DNA of 21,908 nt from contig JBPCVY010000009.1 in NCBI GenBank assembly GCA_051010055.1, positions 1 through 21,908 on the forward strand, given 5' to 3'. The notes beneath the pieces were generated by a model. It was not told where the DNA came from. It saw only the letters and a program-made list of their open reading frames with translations, and did no database searches. The position numbers were made by a program, and so were the translations under genes. This document shows positions 1 to 7,209 of this stretch, piece after piece. Source of the DNA: CAJQND01 sp051010055 (lineage in GTDB: Bacteria > Pseudomonadota > Alphaproteobacteria > Rhizobiales > CAJQND01). Each line of letters starts with the position of its first letter. The stretch's first letter is position 1.

Positions 1-1
1 G

Positions 2-1459
2 CTTAAGGCGGGTCAAGCGATTGAAGACGGGTCCGTGACGCTTGGCGCGAACGTGCCGCGCGGCCACAAAATCGCAACGGCGGCGATTTCCGAAGGCGAC
101 GCGATTGTCAAATACGGCCAGATAATCGGTTTTGCTTCCTCCGGCATCGACGCGGGCGAGCATATTCACACCCATAACTGCGCCTTTAGCACCTTTGAGC
201 GCGATTATGCGTTCGGCAAGGATGTCATTGCCGTAGATGCACCTGGCGAGCAGTTCACATTCGAAGGCTACCGGCGGGCAAATGGAAAGGCGGGAACCCG
301 GAACTACATTGCGATTTGCTCTTCGGTGAATTGTTCCGCAACAGTATCGCGCTACATCGCCGACGCCTTCAACCGCACCCATGCGCTTGATGAGTTTGCC
401 AATGTTGATGGCGTGGTCGCGTTTTCCCACGGCACCGGCTGCGGCATGGCAAGTGAGGGCGAAGGGTTCGAAAATCTTGAGCGGGTGTTATGGGGCATGG
501 CCAGCCACGCCAATGTGGGCGCGGTTCTCATGGTCGGGCTTGGGTGCGAGGTTTTTCAGATACCGCGCATGACAGAGAAGTATGGGTTGACGGAAACTGA
601 ACGCTTCCACTCCATGACAATCCAAGGCTCCGGCGGCACTCAGAAGACCCTTGATGAAGGAATTGCCCGCATCAAGGAGATGCTGCCGTTTGTGAACTCT
701 GTCGAGCGCGAAACCATTCCGGCGAGCGAGCTCACTGTGGCGCTGCAATGCGGCGGTTCTGATGCTTATTCCGGCATTACCGCCAATCCCGCCCTTGGTG
801 TTGCAACCGATCTGCTCGTTGCTCAGGGGGGCACAGGTGTTCTTGCCGAAACGCCGGAGATTTATGGGGCAGAACATCTTCTCACCCGCCGCGCGGCCAG
901 CCGCCAGGTTGGGGAGAAACTTGTTGAGCGCATAAAGTGGTGGGAGGAGTACACCGCGCGCCACGGCGGTTCGATGGACAATAATCCTTCCCCCGGCAAC
1001 AAGGCGGGCGGGCTGACAACCATACTGGAAAAATCCCTCGGCGCTGCCGCAAAGGGCGGCTCAACACCTCTTCAGGGTGTATTCCGCTATGGCGAGCAGG
1101 TGGACTGCAAGGGATTTGTGTTCATGGACACACCCGGTTACGACCCGGCGTCCATCACGGGTCAGGTGGCCGGTGGCTCGAACCTTGTGTGCTTTACCAC
1201 CGGGCGCGGCTCGGCCTATGGCTGCAAACCTGCCCCTTCCATAAAGCTTGCAACCAACACGCCCATGTATGACCGAATGGAAGATGATATGGACATTAAC
1301 TGCGGCGACATTGCTGATGGTGACGTGAGCGTTGAGGACAAGGGACGCGAGATTCTGGACACCATGCTGCGGGTTGCTTCAGGTGAAAAGACCAAGTCTG
1401 AACGTCTCGGCCTTGGTGATAATGAATTTGTACCCTGGCAAATCGGCGCGGTTATGTAA
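2..1459 (+). CDS. UxaA-family sugar-acid dehydratase (altronate/galactarate type), 5' truncated by window edge
   Basis: The reading frame is open from base 2, and its first residues (LKAGQAIEDGSVTLGANVPRGHK) match the N-terminal SAF domain of UxaA, so the true start lies about 15-20 codons before the window. The GTG at 35 is internal. About 485 residues are visible against about 495 in E. coli UxaA. The small SAF domain covers the first ~80 visible residues. The large domain follows with the conserved patches ECGGSD-like (LQCGGSDAYSGITANP), NPSPGNKAGG and FTTGRGSAYG. Family members dehydrate altronate or galactarate in the cytoplasm with a metal cofactor; the related SuyAB sulfolactate sulfo-lyase is split into two chains, unlike this one. 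The uronate-dehydrogenase-like gene at 14606 makes a galactarate role possible, but that is inference. The stop faces the NIPSNAP gene with one base between them. Confidence 0.88.
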   Translation, partial: LKAGQAIEDGSVTLGANVPRGHKIATAAISEGDAIVKYGQIIGFASSGIDAGEHIHTHNCAFSTFERDYAFGKDVIAVDAPGEQFTFEGYRRANGKAGTRNYIAICSSVNCSATVSRYIADAFNRTHALDEFANVDGVVAFSHGTGCGMASEGEGFENLERVLWGMASHANVGAVLMVGLGCEVFQIPRMTEKYGLTETERFHSMTIQGSGGTQKTLDEGIARIKEMLPFVNSVERETIPASELTVALQCGGSDAYSGITANPALGVATDLLVAQGGTGVLAETPEIYGAEHLLTRRAASRQVGEKLVERIKWWEEYTARHGGSMDNNPSPGNKAGGLTTILEKSLGAAAKGGSTPLQGVFRYGEQVDCKGFVFMDTPGYDPASITGQVAGGSNLVCFTTGRGSAYGCKPAPSIKLATNTPMYDRMEDDMDINCGDIADGDVSVEDKGREILDTMLRVASGEKTKSERLGLGDNEFVPWQIGAVM

Positions 1460-1460
1460 C

Positions 1461-1793
1461 TCAGTCCACCGTTATGGGCGGGGTATAGAACGGAGCTGCG
1501 GTGAGAATGGTGTTGTTCTGGGAAACGAGATAGCCCGCCTCAGCGCTAAGCTTGGTGTAGGCAAGCCATTCAGGGTCTGACCACATGTTTGCTCGTTTTT
1601 GCGCCCGGTCAGCAGCATCCTTATAGGCCCAGATGTGGACATATGAGTTCACATCGCCGGTTTCCGTCAGCCCATAGAGAATTGGCAGCCCAAGACAACG
1701 GGTTTGCGGCCCCCAGCCGTGCTTTTCATATAACTCCATATGCTGTTTGATGGTGCCGGGCCGGCAAACATAGGTGCGTTGGTCGAAAATCAT
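1461..1793 (-). CDS. NIPSNAP family protein
   Basis: This 110-residue protein begins MIFDQRTYVCRPG and contains the pattern (EKHGW, YGLTETGDVNSYVHIWAY, MWSDPEWLAY) of the single-domain bacterial NIPSNAP proteins, a dimeric alpha-beta-barrel fold. Their biochemical role is poorly defined; in bacteria they often sit among catabolic genes. The ATG is preceded by GAGGAG with about 7 bases of spacing, a strong ribosome-binding site. It lies 15 bases after the DUF192 gene on the same strand, so the two probably share a transcript. Assignment to the family is firm; no substrate can be read from the sequence. Confidence 0.85.
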   Translation of the reverse strand: MIFDQRTYVCRPGTIKQHMELYEKHGWGPQTRCLGLPILYGLTETGDVNSYVHIWAYKDAADRAQKRANMWSDPEWLAYTKLSAEAGYLVSQNNTILTAAPFYTPPITVD

Positions 1794-1808
1794 CAGGTTC
1801 TCCTCAGG

Positions 1809-2270
1809 TTATTTCCGCGTAATTCTGTCTCCGGGTTTCAGCCCGATGCGTTGGACGGTGCCTGCATTGACTTCCAGAACGCCGATCACCTCCCCGCCTG
1901 AGTAAATATAGTCGAGAGAGTAGGGAACGGTGTTCGTCACGATGCTATGCACAACGCCATCGTTGTTCAGAAAAATCATGTCCAGGGAAAGGGGAGTGTC
2001 TTTCATCCACATGGTAATGTGGCGCGGCGAGTTATGCCAAAACAGCATGCCCCTGTCAGCCCCAAGCTCTGTGCGGTGCATCAGGCCTTTGCTTCTTTCG
2101 GCATCATCGTCGGCGACTTCCGCGATAAACTTGTGAACTCCCGTATTGGTGCTCACATGTAGTTCGATGGTGGGAAGTTGTTGTGCTGAGGCGCTGGCAA
2201 GGCTGAAAGCGAGCGCCACAAAGATGAAAGCTGCCCAAAGTTTTATGTAGTTTCTGAACCATAGTGCCAT
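1809..2270 (-). CDS. exported DUF192 domain protein
   Basis: This 153-residue protein has an N-terminal hydrophobic stretch (about residues 11-28, WAAFIFVALAFSLASASA) that looks like a cleavable signal peptide with a site near ASA-QQ. The remainder is a DUF192 domain of usual length: it includes RSKGLMHRTELGADRGMLFW, then TMWMKDTPLSLDMIFLN, then a C-terminal VLEVNAGTVQRIGLKPGD. The family is widespread, usually periplasmic or membrane-anchored, and of unknown function. It is the first gene of a probable two-gene unit with the NIPSNAP gene and is divergent from the EamA permease, so its promoter must lie in 2271-2366. The ribosome-binding site before the ATG is weak (GGAC). Confidence 0.85.
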   Translation of the reverse strand: MALWFRNYIKLWAAFIFVALAFSLASASAQQLPTIELHVSTNTGVHKFIAEVADDDAERSKGLMHRTELGADRGMLFWHNSPRHITMWMKDTPLSLDMIFLNNDGVVHSIVTNTVPYSLDYIYSGGEVIGVLEVNAGTVQRIGLKPGDRITRK

Positions 2271-2366
2271 CGTCCAAATTTAGGATGGCGCGCATTTTTT
2301 ATCCACCTGAAATTGGCCCAATAGTCTAAGGTGAGCGCTTGTGCGATCGGGTACCAGGCGAGTTAC

Positions 2367-3293
2367 ATGTCTCATCAGGCAGCGCCAGCGGGAAGTTCAC
2401 AAAGTTCGGCCAGGACGGGCTATGTCCTGCTTTGCCTATTGACTTTGTTTTGGGGCCTCAACTGGCCCTTCATGAAGATTGCGTTCACCGAATTGCCGGT
2501 GTGGTGGTTCCGCATGTCGTGCGTTTGGGTTGGCGGCCTCGGCCTGTTGATCGCAGCGACGGTGAGCGGCAACTCAATCAAGGTTCCACAGAAAGAAATC
2601 GGCCCACTTATACTGTGCGCCATTTTCAACGTTGTCGGCTGGCACGTGTTCACCGGCTATGGGCTCAGCCTTATGCCTGCAGGGCGCGCATCCATTATAG
2701 CGTTCACCATGCCTGTGTGGGCGGCCTTGTGGAGCGTGTGGCTTCTCAGTGAAAAGATGATCGGGTCAAAGCTGGCCGGGTTGGCATGCGGGTTGGCCGG
2801 GCTCGCGGTGTTGATGGGCCCCGACGTTATGGTTTGGCAATCAGCTCCGGTTGGAGCGCTTTGCATGCTGGCTGCGGCCATGAGCTGGGGCTTTGGCACG
2901 GTTTTGTTCAAGCAGTTTGACTGGTCCATCCCGGTGGTCACGAATGTGGGCTGGCAACTGGTTATCGGTGCGGTGCCGATCACAATCGGCGCGCTCATTC
3001 TTGAGCCGTTTCCGGACCTTTCCAAGCTCAGCCAGACGGCCGTGTTTGCCGTGGCGTATGTCTACATGTTCCCGATGCTTTTTTGCCAATGGGCTTACTT
3101 CAAGATTGTCGGCATTTTTCCAGCAACCGTTGCCGCTATCAGCACGTTGATGATACCCGTTCTGGGGGTTTTTTCAAGCGCTGCGATGCTGGGTGAACCG
3201 GTAGGCTTTCAGGAATTTGCCGCAATGGTTCTCATATGCTTAGCTTTGGCATTCGTCCTTCTTATTCCAAACCTCAAGAACAAGTCCGTCTGA
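2367..3293 (+). CDS. EamA/DMT-family permease
   Basis: This is a membrane protein of 308 residues from the ATG at 2367. The frame also has a GTG at 2331, but the ATG is preceded by AGGCGAG at a suitable distance while the GTG has no spaced ribosome-binding site. About ten hydrophobic helices are arranged as two EamA repeats (roughly residues 16-145 and 155-300), opening with GYVLLCLLTLFWGLNWPFMK, the typical first helix with its W-G-x-N signature. DMT transporters move small metabolites across the inner membrane, often as exporters. It is followed 16 bases later by the nitronate monooxygenase gene, so it may import or export a substrate or product of that unit. The substrate cannot be told. 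Confidence 0.87.
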   Translation: MSHQAAPAGSSQSSARTGYVLLCLLTLFWGLNWPFMKIAFTELPVWWFRMSCVWVGGLGLLIAATVSGNSIKVPQKEIGPLILCAIFNVVGWHVFTGYGLSLMPAGRASIIAFTMPVWAALWSVWLLSEKMIGSKLAGLACGLAGLAVLMGPDVMVWQSAPVGALCMLAAAMSWGFGTVLFKQFDWSIPVVTNVGWQLVIGAVPITIGALILEPFPDLSKLSQTAVFAVAYVYMFPMLFCQWAYFKIVGIFPATVAAISTLMIPVLGVFSSAAMLGEPVGFQEFAAMVLICLALAFVLLIPNLKNKSV

Positions 3294-3309
3294 AAAACAA
3301 GGTCTCTCC

Positions 3310-4272
3310 ATGGCGCTCATTCCCCCACTCGATAAACTTTCTTTGCCGGTTATCGGCGCTCCTTTATTCATTATTTCAAACCCAGATTTGGTCGTTGCCC
3401 AATGTACATCCGGCATTGTTGGCTCGTTCCCGGCACTCAATGCACGCCCGGCAGAAGAGCTGGACAAGTGGATGGTGCGGATCAAGGAAGGCCTTGATGC
3501 GCACAATCAGAAAAACCCTGACACCCCGGCAGCACCATTCGCCTGTAACCAGATTGTTCACCGCTCAAATGACCGGTTGATGCACGATCTTGAAGCTTGT
3601 GTGCGTCACGAAGTGCCAATCGTCATCACGTCATTGGGCGCACGCGAGGAAGTCAACGAGGCCATTCATTCATATGGCGGTATTGTGTTGCACGACATCA
3701 TCAACGACCGCTTTGCCCACAAGGCCATTGAAAAGGGCGCAGACGGCTTGATTGCAGTTGCCGCCGGTGCAGGCGGTCATGCAGGCACAACATCACCGTT
3801 TGCGCTTGTTCAGGAAATTCGCGAATGGTTTGACGGGCCGGTTATTCTTTCTGGCTCCATTACCACCGGTGATGCGGTGCTTGCCACTCAGGCGATGGGG
3901 GCTGATTTGGCCTATATCGGTTCAGGGTTTATCCCTTCTTACGAGGCAAACGCGGTACCCGAATACAAGCAGATGATCGTCGACAGCGCGGCAGATGACA
4001 TTATCTATTCCAGCCTGTTCACCGGCGTGCACGGCAACTATCTCAAAGGTTCCATCGCAAACGCCGGGCTTGATCCGGATAATTTACCCGAAGGCGATCC
4101 ATCGAAAATGGACTTTGGGACAAGCCGCGATCAGGCGAAAGCCTGGAAGCATATCTGGGGCAGCGGCCAGGGTATTGGCGCGATAAAAAAAGTCGCACCG
4201 GCGGCCGACATCGTTTTGCGTCTGAAACGGGAGTATGATGAGGCGAAACGGATTTTGTGCTCAGGGAGTTAG
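3310..4272 (+). CDS. nitronate monooxygenase family flavoenzyme
   Basis: This 320-residue protein has the class I nitronate monooxygenase (old name 2-nitropropane dioxygenase) TIM-barrel pattern. The N-terminal PVIGAPLFIISNPDLVVA is typical. AAGAGGHAGT carries the conserved His at residue 157 near the flavin. A late GSGFIPSYEANAVPEYKQ matches the phosphate-binding end of the barrel. Enzymes of this family bind FMN and oxidise alkyl nitronates such as propionate-3-nitronate; many annotated members have untested substrates. Its stop is 3 bases before the thiolase start, so the two are almost certainly co-translated. The thiolase neighbour suggests the product may feed CoA-ester metabolism, but that is inference. 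Codon use is like that of its neighbours. Confidence 0.86.
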   Translation: MALIPPLDKLSLPVIGAPLFIISNPDLVVAQCTSGIVGSFPALNARPAEELDKWMVRIKEGLDAHNQKNPDTPAAPFACNQIVHRSNDRLMHDLEACVRHEVPIVITSLGAREEVNEAIHSYGGIVLHDIINDRFAHKAIEKGADGLIAVAAGAGGHAGTTSPFALVQEIREWFDGPVILSGSITTGDAVLATQAMGADLAYIGSGFIPSYEANAVPEYKQMIVDSAADDIIYSSLFTGVHGNYLKGSIANAGLDPDNLPEGDPSKMDFGTSRDQAKAWKHIWGSGQGIGAIKKVAPAADIVLRLKREYDEAKRILCSGS

Positions 4273-4275
4273 CAG

Positions 4276-5457
4276 ATGAACCAGGCGGTAATTGTATCGA
4301 CGTCGCGCACCGGAATTGCCAAGGCATTCCGCGGATCCCTCAACCAGACCCATGGAGCCACCATGGGCGGCCATGTCATCGCCCATGCGGTTGAACGGTC
4401 AGGCGTTGACCCTGATGAGATTGAAGATGCGATCATCGGCTGCGGCTTTCCTGAAGGCGCAACCGGGTTCAATATTGCGCGCCAGTGTGTGGTGCGCGCC
4501 GGGCTGCCGGTAACTGTCGGCGGCACCACGGTCAACCGGTTCTGCAGCTCCGGCTTGCAAACCATTGCCATGGCCGCGCAAAACGTCATTGCCGGCGGGG
4601 TTGGCCCAACCGTTGCCGGGGGCATTGAATCAATCACCCTGGCGCAAGGGACGGTGAACACCACAAACCGGAAGGAGCCATGGATCAACGAGCACAAGCC
4701 TGCCATCTATATGGAGATGATCGATACCGCTGACGTGGTTGCCGGGCGCTATAACATCTCGCGCCAGGCGCAGGATGAATATGCTCTGCAAAGCCAGCAG
4801 CGCACGGCTGCAGCCCAAGAGGCCGGCAAATTTGACGATGAAATTGTTCCGTTTGAGACGGCGATGGCTGTCAAGGACAAGGAAACGGAAGAACTCTCAC
4901 ACGTTGAGGCGACGCTCAAGGGCGATGAATGCAACCGGCCCGGCACAACCCTGGAAGGGCTCGAGAGCCTTAAGCCGGTAATGGGAGAGGACAAGTTCAT
5001 CACCGCCGGCAATGCATCGCAGCTTTCCGATGGTGCATCCGCCTGCGTCGTCATGAGCGCGAAGCGGGCCGAACAGCTTGGTCTGGAGCCGCTTGGCGCG
5101 TTCGCCGGGTTTGCCATTGCCGGGTGCGAGCCCGATGAAATGGGCATTGGCCCGGTATTCGCCGTTCCACGCCTTTTGGAGCGCGCCGGGTTGAAAATGG
5201 ACGACATTGATTTGTGGGAACTGAACGAGGCCTTCGCGAGCCAGGTGCTCTATTGCCGGGATAAACTCGGCATTCCAAACGAGATACTCAACGTGAACGG
5301 CGGATCTATCTCCATCGGTCATCCATATGGAATGACAGGTGCGCGCATGACCGGCCACATTCTTATTGAAGGCAAACGCCGCGGCGCAAAGTATGGTGTG
5401 GTTACGATGTGCATCGGCGGCGGGCAGGGCGCGGCAGGCTTGTTTGAAATTTTCTAA
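4276..5457 (+). CDS. thiolase (acetyl-CoA C-acyltransferase)
   Basis: This 393-residue enzyme has the complete thiolase catalytic set. The nucleophilic Cys is at residue 90 in VNRFCSSGLQ, His349 is in SIGHPYGMTGAR, and Cys379 is in MCIGGGQGAAGLFE. Length and start (MNQAVIVSTSRTGIAKAFRG) are standard for degradative type I thiolases, which split 3-ketoacyl-CoA with CoA to give acetyl-CoA, or run the reverse condensation. It is tightly coupled to the nitronate monooxygenase upstream (3-base gap) and to the secreted protein downstream (9-base gap). Chain length preference cannot be read from sequence. A role in phenylacetate breakdown (PaaJ) is conceivable, since paa genes lie at the far end of the window, but the distance of 14 kb argues against assuming it. 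Confidence 0.92.
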   Translation: MNQAVIVSTSRTGIAKAFRGSLNQTHGATMGGHVIAHAVERSGVDPDEIEDAIIGCGFPEGATGFNIARQCVVRAGLPVTVGGTTVNRFCSSGLQTIAMAAQNVIAGGVGPTVAGGIESITLAQGTVNTTNRKEPWINEHKPAIYMEMIDTADVVAGRYNISRQAQDEYALQSQQRTAAAQEAGKFDDEIVPFETAMAVKDKETEELSHVEATLKGDECNRPGTTLEGLESLKPVMGEDKFITAGNASQLSDGASACVVMSAKRAEQLGLEPLGAFAGFAIAGCEPDEMGIGPVFAVPRLLERAGLKMDDIDLWELNEAFASQVLYCRDKLGIPNEILNVNGGSISIGHPYGMTGARMTGHILIEGKRRGAKYGVVTMCIGGGQGAAGLFEIF

Positions 5458-5466
5458 AGGTTGGGC

Positions 5467-5994
5467 ATGCTGAAATTGGTTGCACTTTCGATGCTGGCAG
5501 CGTCATCTGGCGCAGAACCACTATCGTGTGGCCCGCACATCATCGTGGCCATCAAGGAAAGCTCGCCCGATCTGGTTTCAATCCGCAATGCCAGCTCACC
5601 GGGTTGGATTCTGAAAGAGCTCTCGATAGATTTCGCGCCGTCCCAGGGCAGGGTGTTCGTGGACTACGGGCTGGATGGCGCCACCGAAACCCCGTTCTCT
5701 TCCAACAAAACCGGGCAGGTGCGTCTTGAAAAGCTCTCGGGCGCAGATGGCGGCAGCCAAAAACTTGGCATGGTGTTTTCCGGATTTGAAGCGCCCGAAA
5801 CCTTTCATATGCTGATTGATTTTGACAATCATGACGGGGCGCACGAATTCGGCGGCGATTATATCGATCCGGTTGAACTGGACGGCGCGACCTTCACAGC
5901 AATCCTTAAACATGAACAGGGCAAGGATGTCACGGCGAAGGGCGCGATAGGTTCCGATGGTACAGGATCAATTGGCGGGGGCGGGTGCGTCTGA
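5467..5994 (+). CDS. secreted protein of unknown family
   Basis: I do not recognise this 175-residue protein. The ATG at 5467 is chosen over a TTG at 5461 because AAAGG lies 6 bases before it. Residues 1-16 (MLKLVALSMLAASSGA) look like a short signal peptide. The mature part is acidic and beta-rich in appearance, with SIRNASSPGWILKELSIDF, then FVDYG, then a run ending MVFSGFEAPETFHMLIDFDN. It ends in a glycine-rich tail (GTGSIGGGGCV) with a near-terminal Cys. A second Cys at 21 could pair with it after export. The gene follows the thiolase by 9 bases and is probably translated from the same message. Its last 27 bases overlap the end of the hlyD-type gene on the other strand. Confidence 0.7.
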   Translation: MLKLVALSMLAASSGAEPLSCGPHIIVAIKESSPDLVSIRNASSPGWILKELSIDFAPSQGRVFVDYGLDGATETPFSSNKTGQVRLEKLSGADGGSQKLGMVFSGFEAPETFHMLIDFDNHDGAHEFGGDYIDPVELDGATFTAILKHEQGKDVTAKGAIGSDGTGSIGGGGCV

Positions 5995-7203
5995 ATTGCG
6001 CTCAACAACGGTTGCGTCGTCTGCCACCCTGTCAGATGGGTGCAAAATAACCCTGTCTCCTGCCGTGAGGCCGTCTACCACTTGGGCCGCGTCCGCGTTG
6101 CGGTGGCCCAGCTTCACAATGGTTTTTTGGGCAGTTGAATCAACATATTTGAACACCGCCCACTCGCGGCCAGAGCGGAACAAGGCACTGAGCGGCACCT
6201 GCAGTACATCATCTTCATCCCAAATTGAAATGCGCACGAATACGCGGAAATCATGGCCAAGGCGCGCCCACTTCTCCGGGGGATCGGTGATGTCGAGCAC
6301 GGCGAAAACCCTTTGCTCTTCAATGCCCAGCGCGGAGACTTTCGTGAAACCTGCCGGATCAATGCGCCGGACCTTTGCATGCAGTGCGTCCTGGCCTCCC
6401 CAGCGTTCAATCATGGCAGGGGCGCCGGGCGAGATCTTTACCGCATCGGATGAGAGCAGCTCGACGATGATTTCCAGGTTTTGAGGATCGCCGATTTCCA
6501 GCAACGGCGCCCCGGACGCCACAACCTGTTCGCTTTCCGTGGTGATTTTCAGAACCTTTCCGTCTTCGGGCGCATATAGCTCAAAACAGCAATTTTCCTC
6601 GGAGACGGTCTTGCCGCCAGAATGAAGCGGGCCGATAAGCCGGGCGCGGGCACTTTCAAGTTCGCGTTCGCGCAGTTCAAGGTTTGCACGCGCCGTAGCA
6701 AGAGCGGCCTGCGAGGTTTCAACGTTCATTGTCGCCTCATCTTGTGCGCGCTCGGAAATTACACTTATCTTGCGCAACTCCAGGGCCCTGCGCAACTCGC
6801 TCTTGGAAAAGCGCAGCTGGGATTCCGCCTTGCGGATTTCGGCCTCAGAAAGGGTGACCGCTGCTTGGGCAGCTTCAACGGCAGCCTCAAGTTCGCGCCG
6901 CGATCTCACATCAAGGAAGGACGGGTCCACGGGCTGGATTTCGGCAACCAGGGTTTTGCCTTTCGTCACTTCATCGCCAACTTCACGGGGCGAGCGCAAA
7001 ACCTTTCCAGCGATTGGCGCTGACACCTGAAACACATCGCGGATGCGGGTTTTGCCCTCCTCGTTCACGGTAACCAGCAGCTCACCCTTGCCGATGGCAA
7101 CAGTGTCTACCGGCACCGGAGCCGGTCTCATGGCGGTGTAGAGGCCATAACCGATGGCCAGCACCACCAGGGCGCCAAGGGCCCGCTTTATCCATGTCGC
7201 CAT
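5968..7203 (-). CDS. HlyD/RND-type periplasmic adaptor of an ABC exporter
   Basis: This 411-residue membrane fusion protein has an N-terminal transmembrane anchor (about residues 8-25). A first lipoyl half follows (VSAPIAGKVLRSPREVGDEV), then a long coiled-coil hairpin of Ala/Glu/Arg-rich helices (about 105-195). The second lipoyl half is FELYAPEDGKVLKI, and a beta-barrel region follows. The C-terminal membrane-proximal domain includes VPLSALFRSGREWAVF and ends DRVILHPSDRV. Such adaptors link an inner-membrane transporter to an outer-membrane TolC-like channel; no TolC gene is in the window. The start is 6 bases after the permease stop, with GAGGGA inside the end of the permease gene as likely ribosome-binding site. 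This is the last gene of the exporter cassette. Confidence 0.87.
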   Translation of the reverse strand: MATWIKRALGALVVLAIGYGLYTAMRPAPVPVDTVAIGKGELLVTVNEEGKTRIRDVFQVSAPIAGKVLRSPREVGDEVTKGKTLVAEIQPVDPSFLDVRSRRELEAAVEAAQAAVTLSEAEIRKAESQLRFSKSELRRALELRKISVISERAQDEATMNVETSQAALATARANLELRERELESARARLIGPLHSGGKTVSEENCCFELYAPEDGKVLKITTESEQVVASGAPLLEIGDPQNLEIIVELLSSDAVKISPGAPAMIERWGGQDALHAKVRRIDPAGFTKVSALGIEEQRVFAVLDITDPPEKWARLGHDFRVFVRISIWDEDDVLQVPLSALFRSGREWAVFKYVDSTAQKTIVKLGHRNADAAQVVDGLTAGDRVILHPSDRVADDATVVERNSDAPAPAN

Positions 7204-7209
7204 TATCTA

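Noticed and set aside
35..37. GTG as the start of the UxaA-family gene
   Set aside because: The frame is open upstream to the window edge and the residues before the GTG match the SAF domain, so the gene is truncated and does not start here.
488..964. 158-codon open frame opposite the UxaA-family gene
   Set aside because: It lies wholly inside a well-supported gene on the other strand and its translation resembles no family; it is a frame shadow.
2331..2366. N-terminal extension of the EamA permease from a GTG
   Set aside because: The GTG has no spaced ribosome-binding site, while the ATG at 2367 has AGGCGAG and gives a normal family N-terminus.
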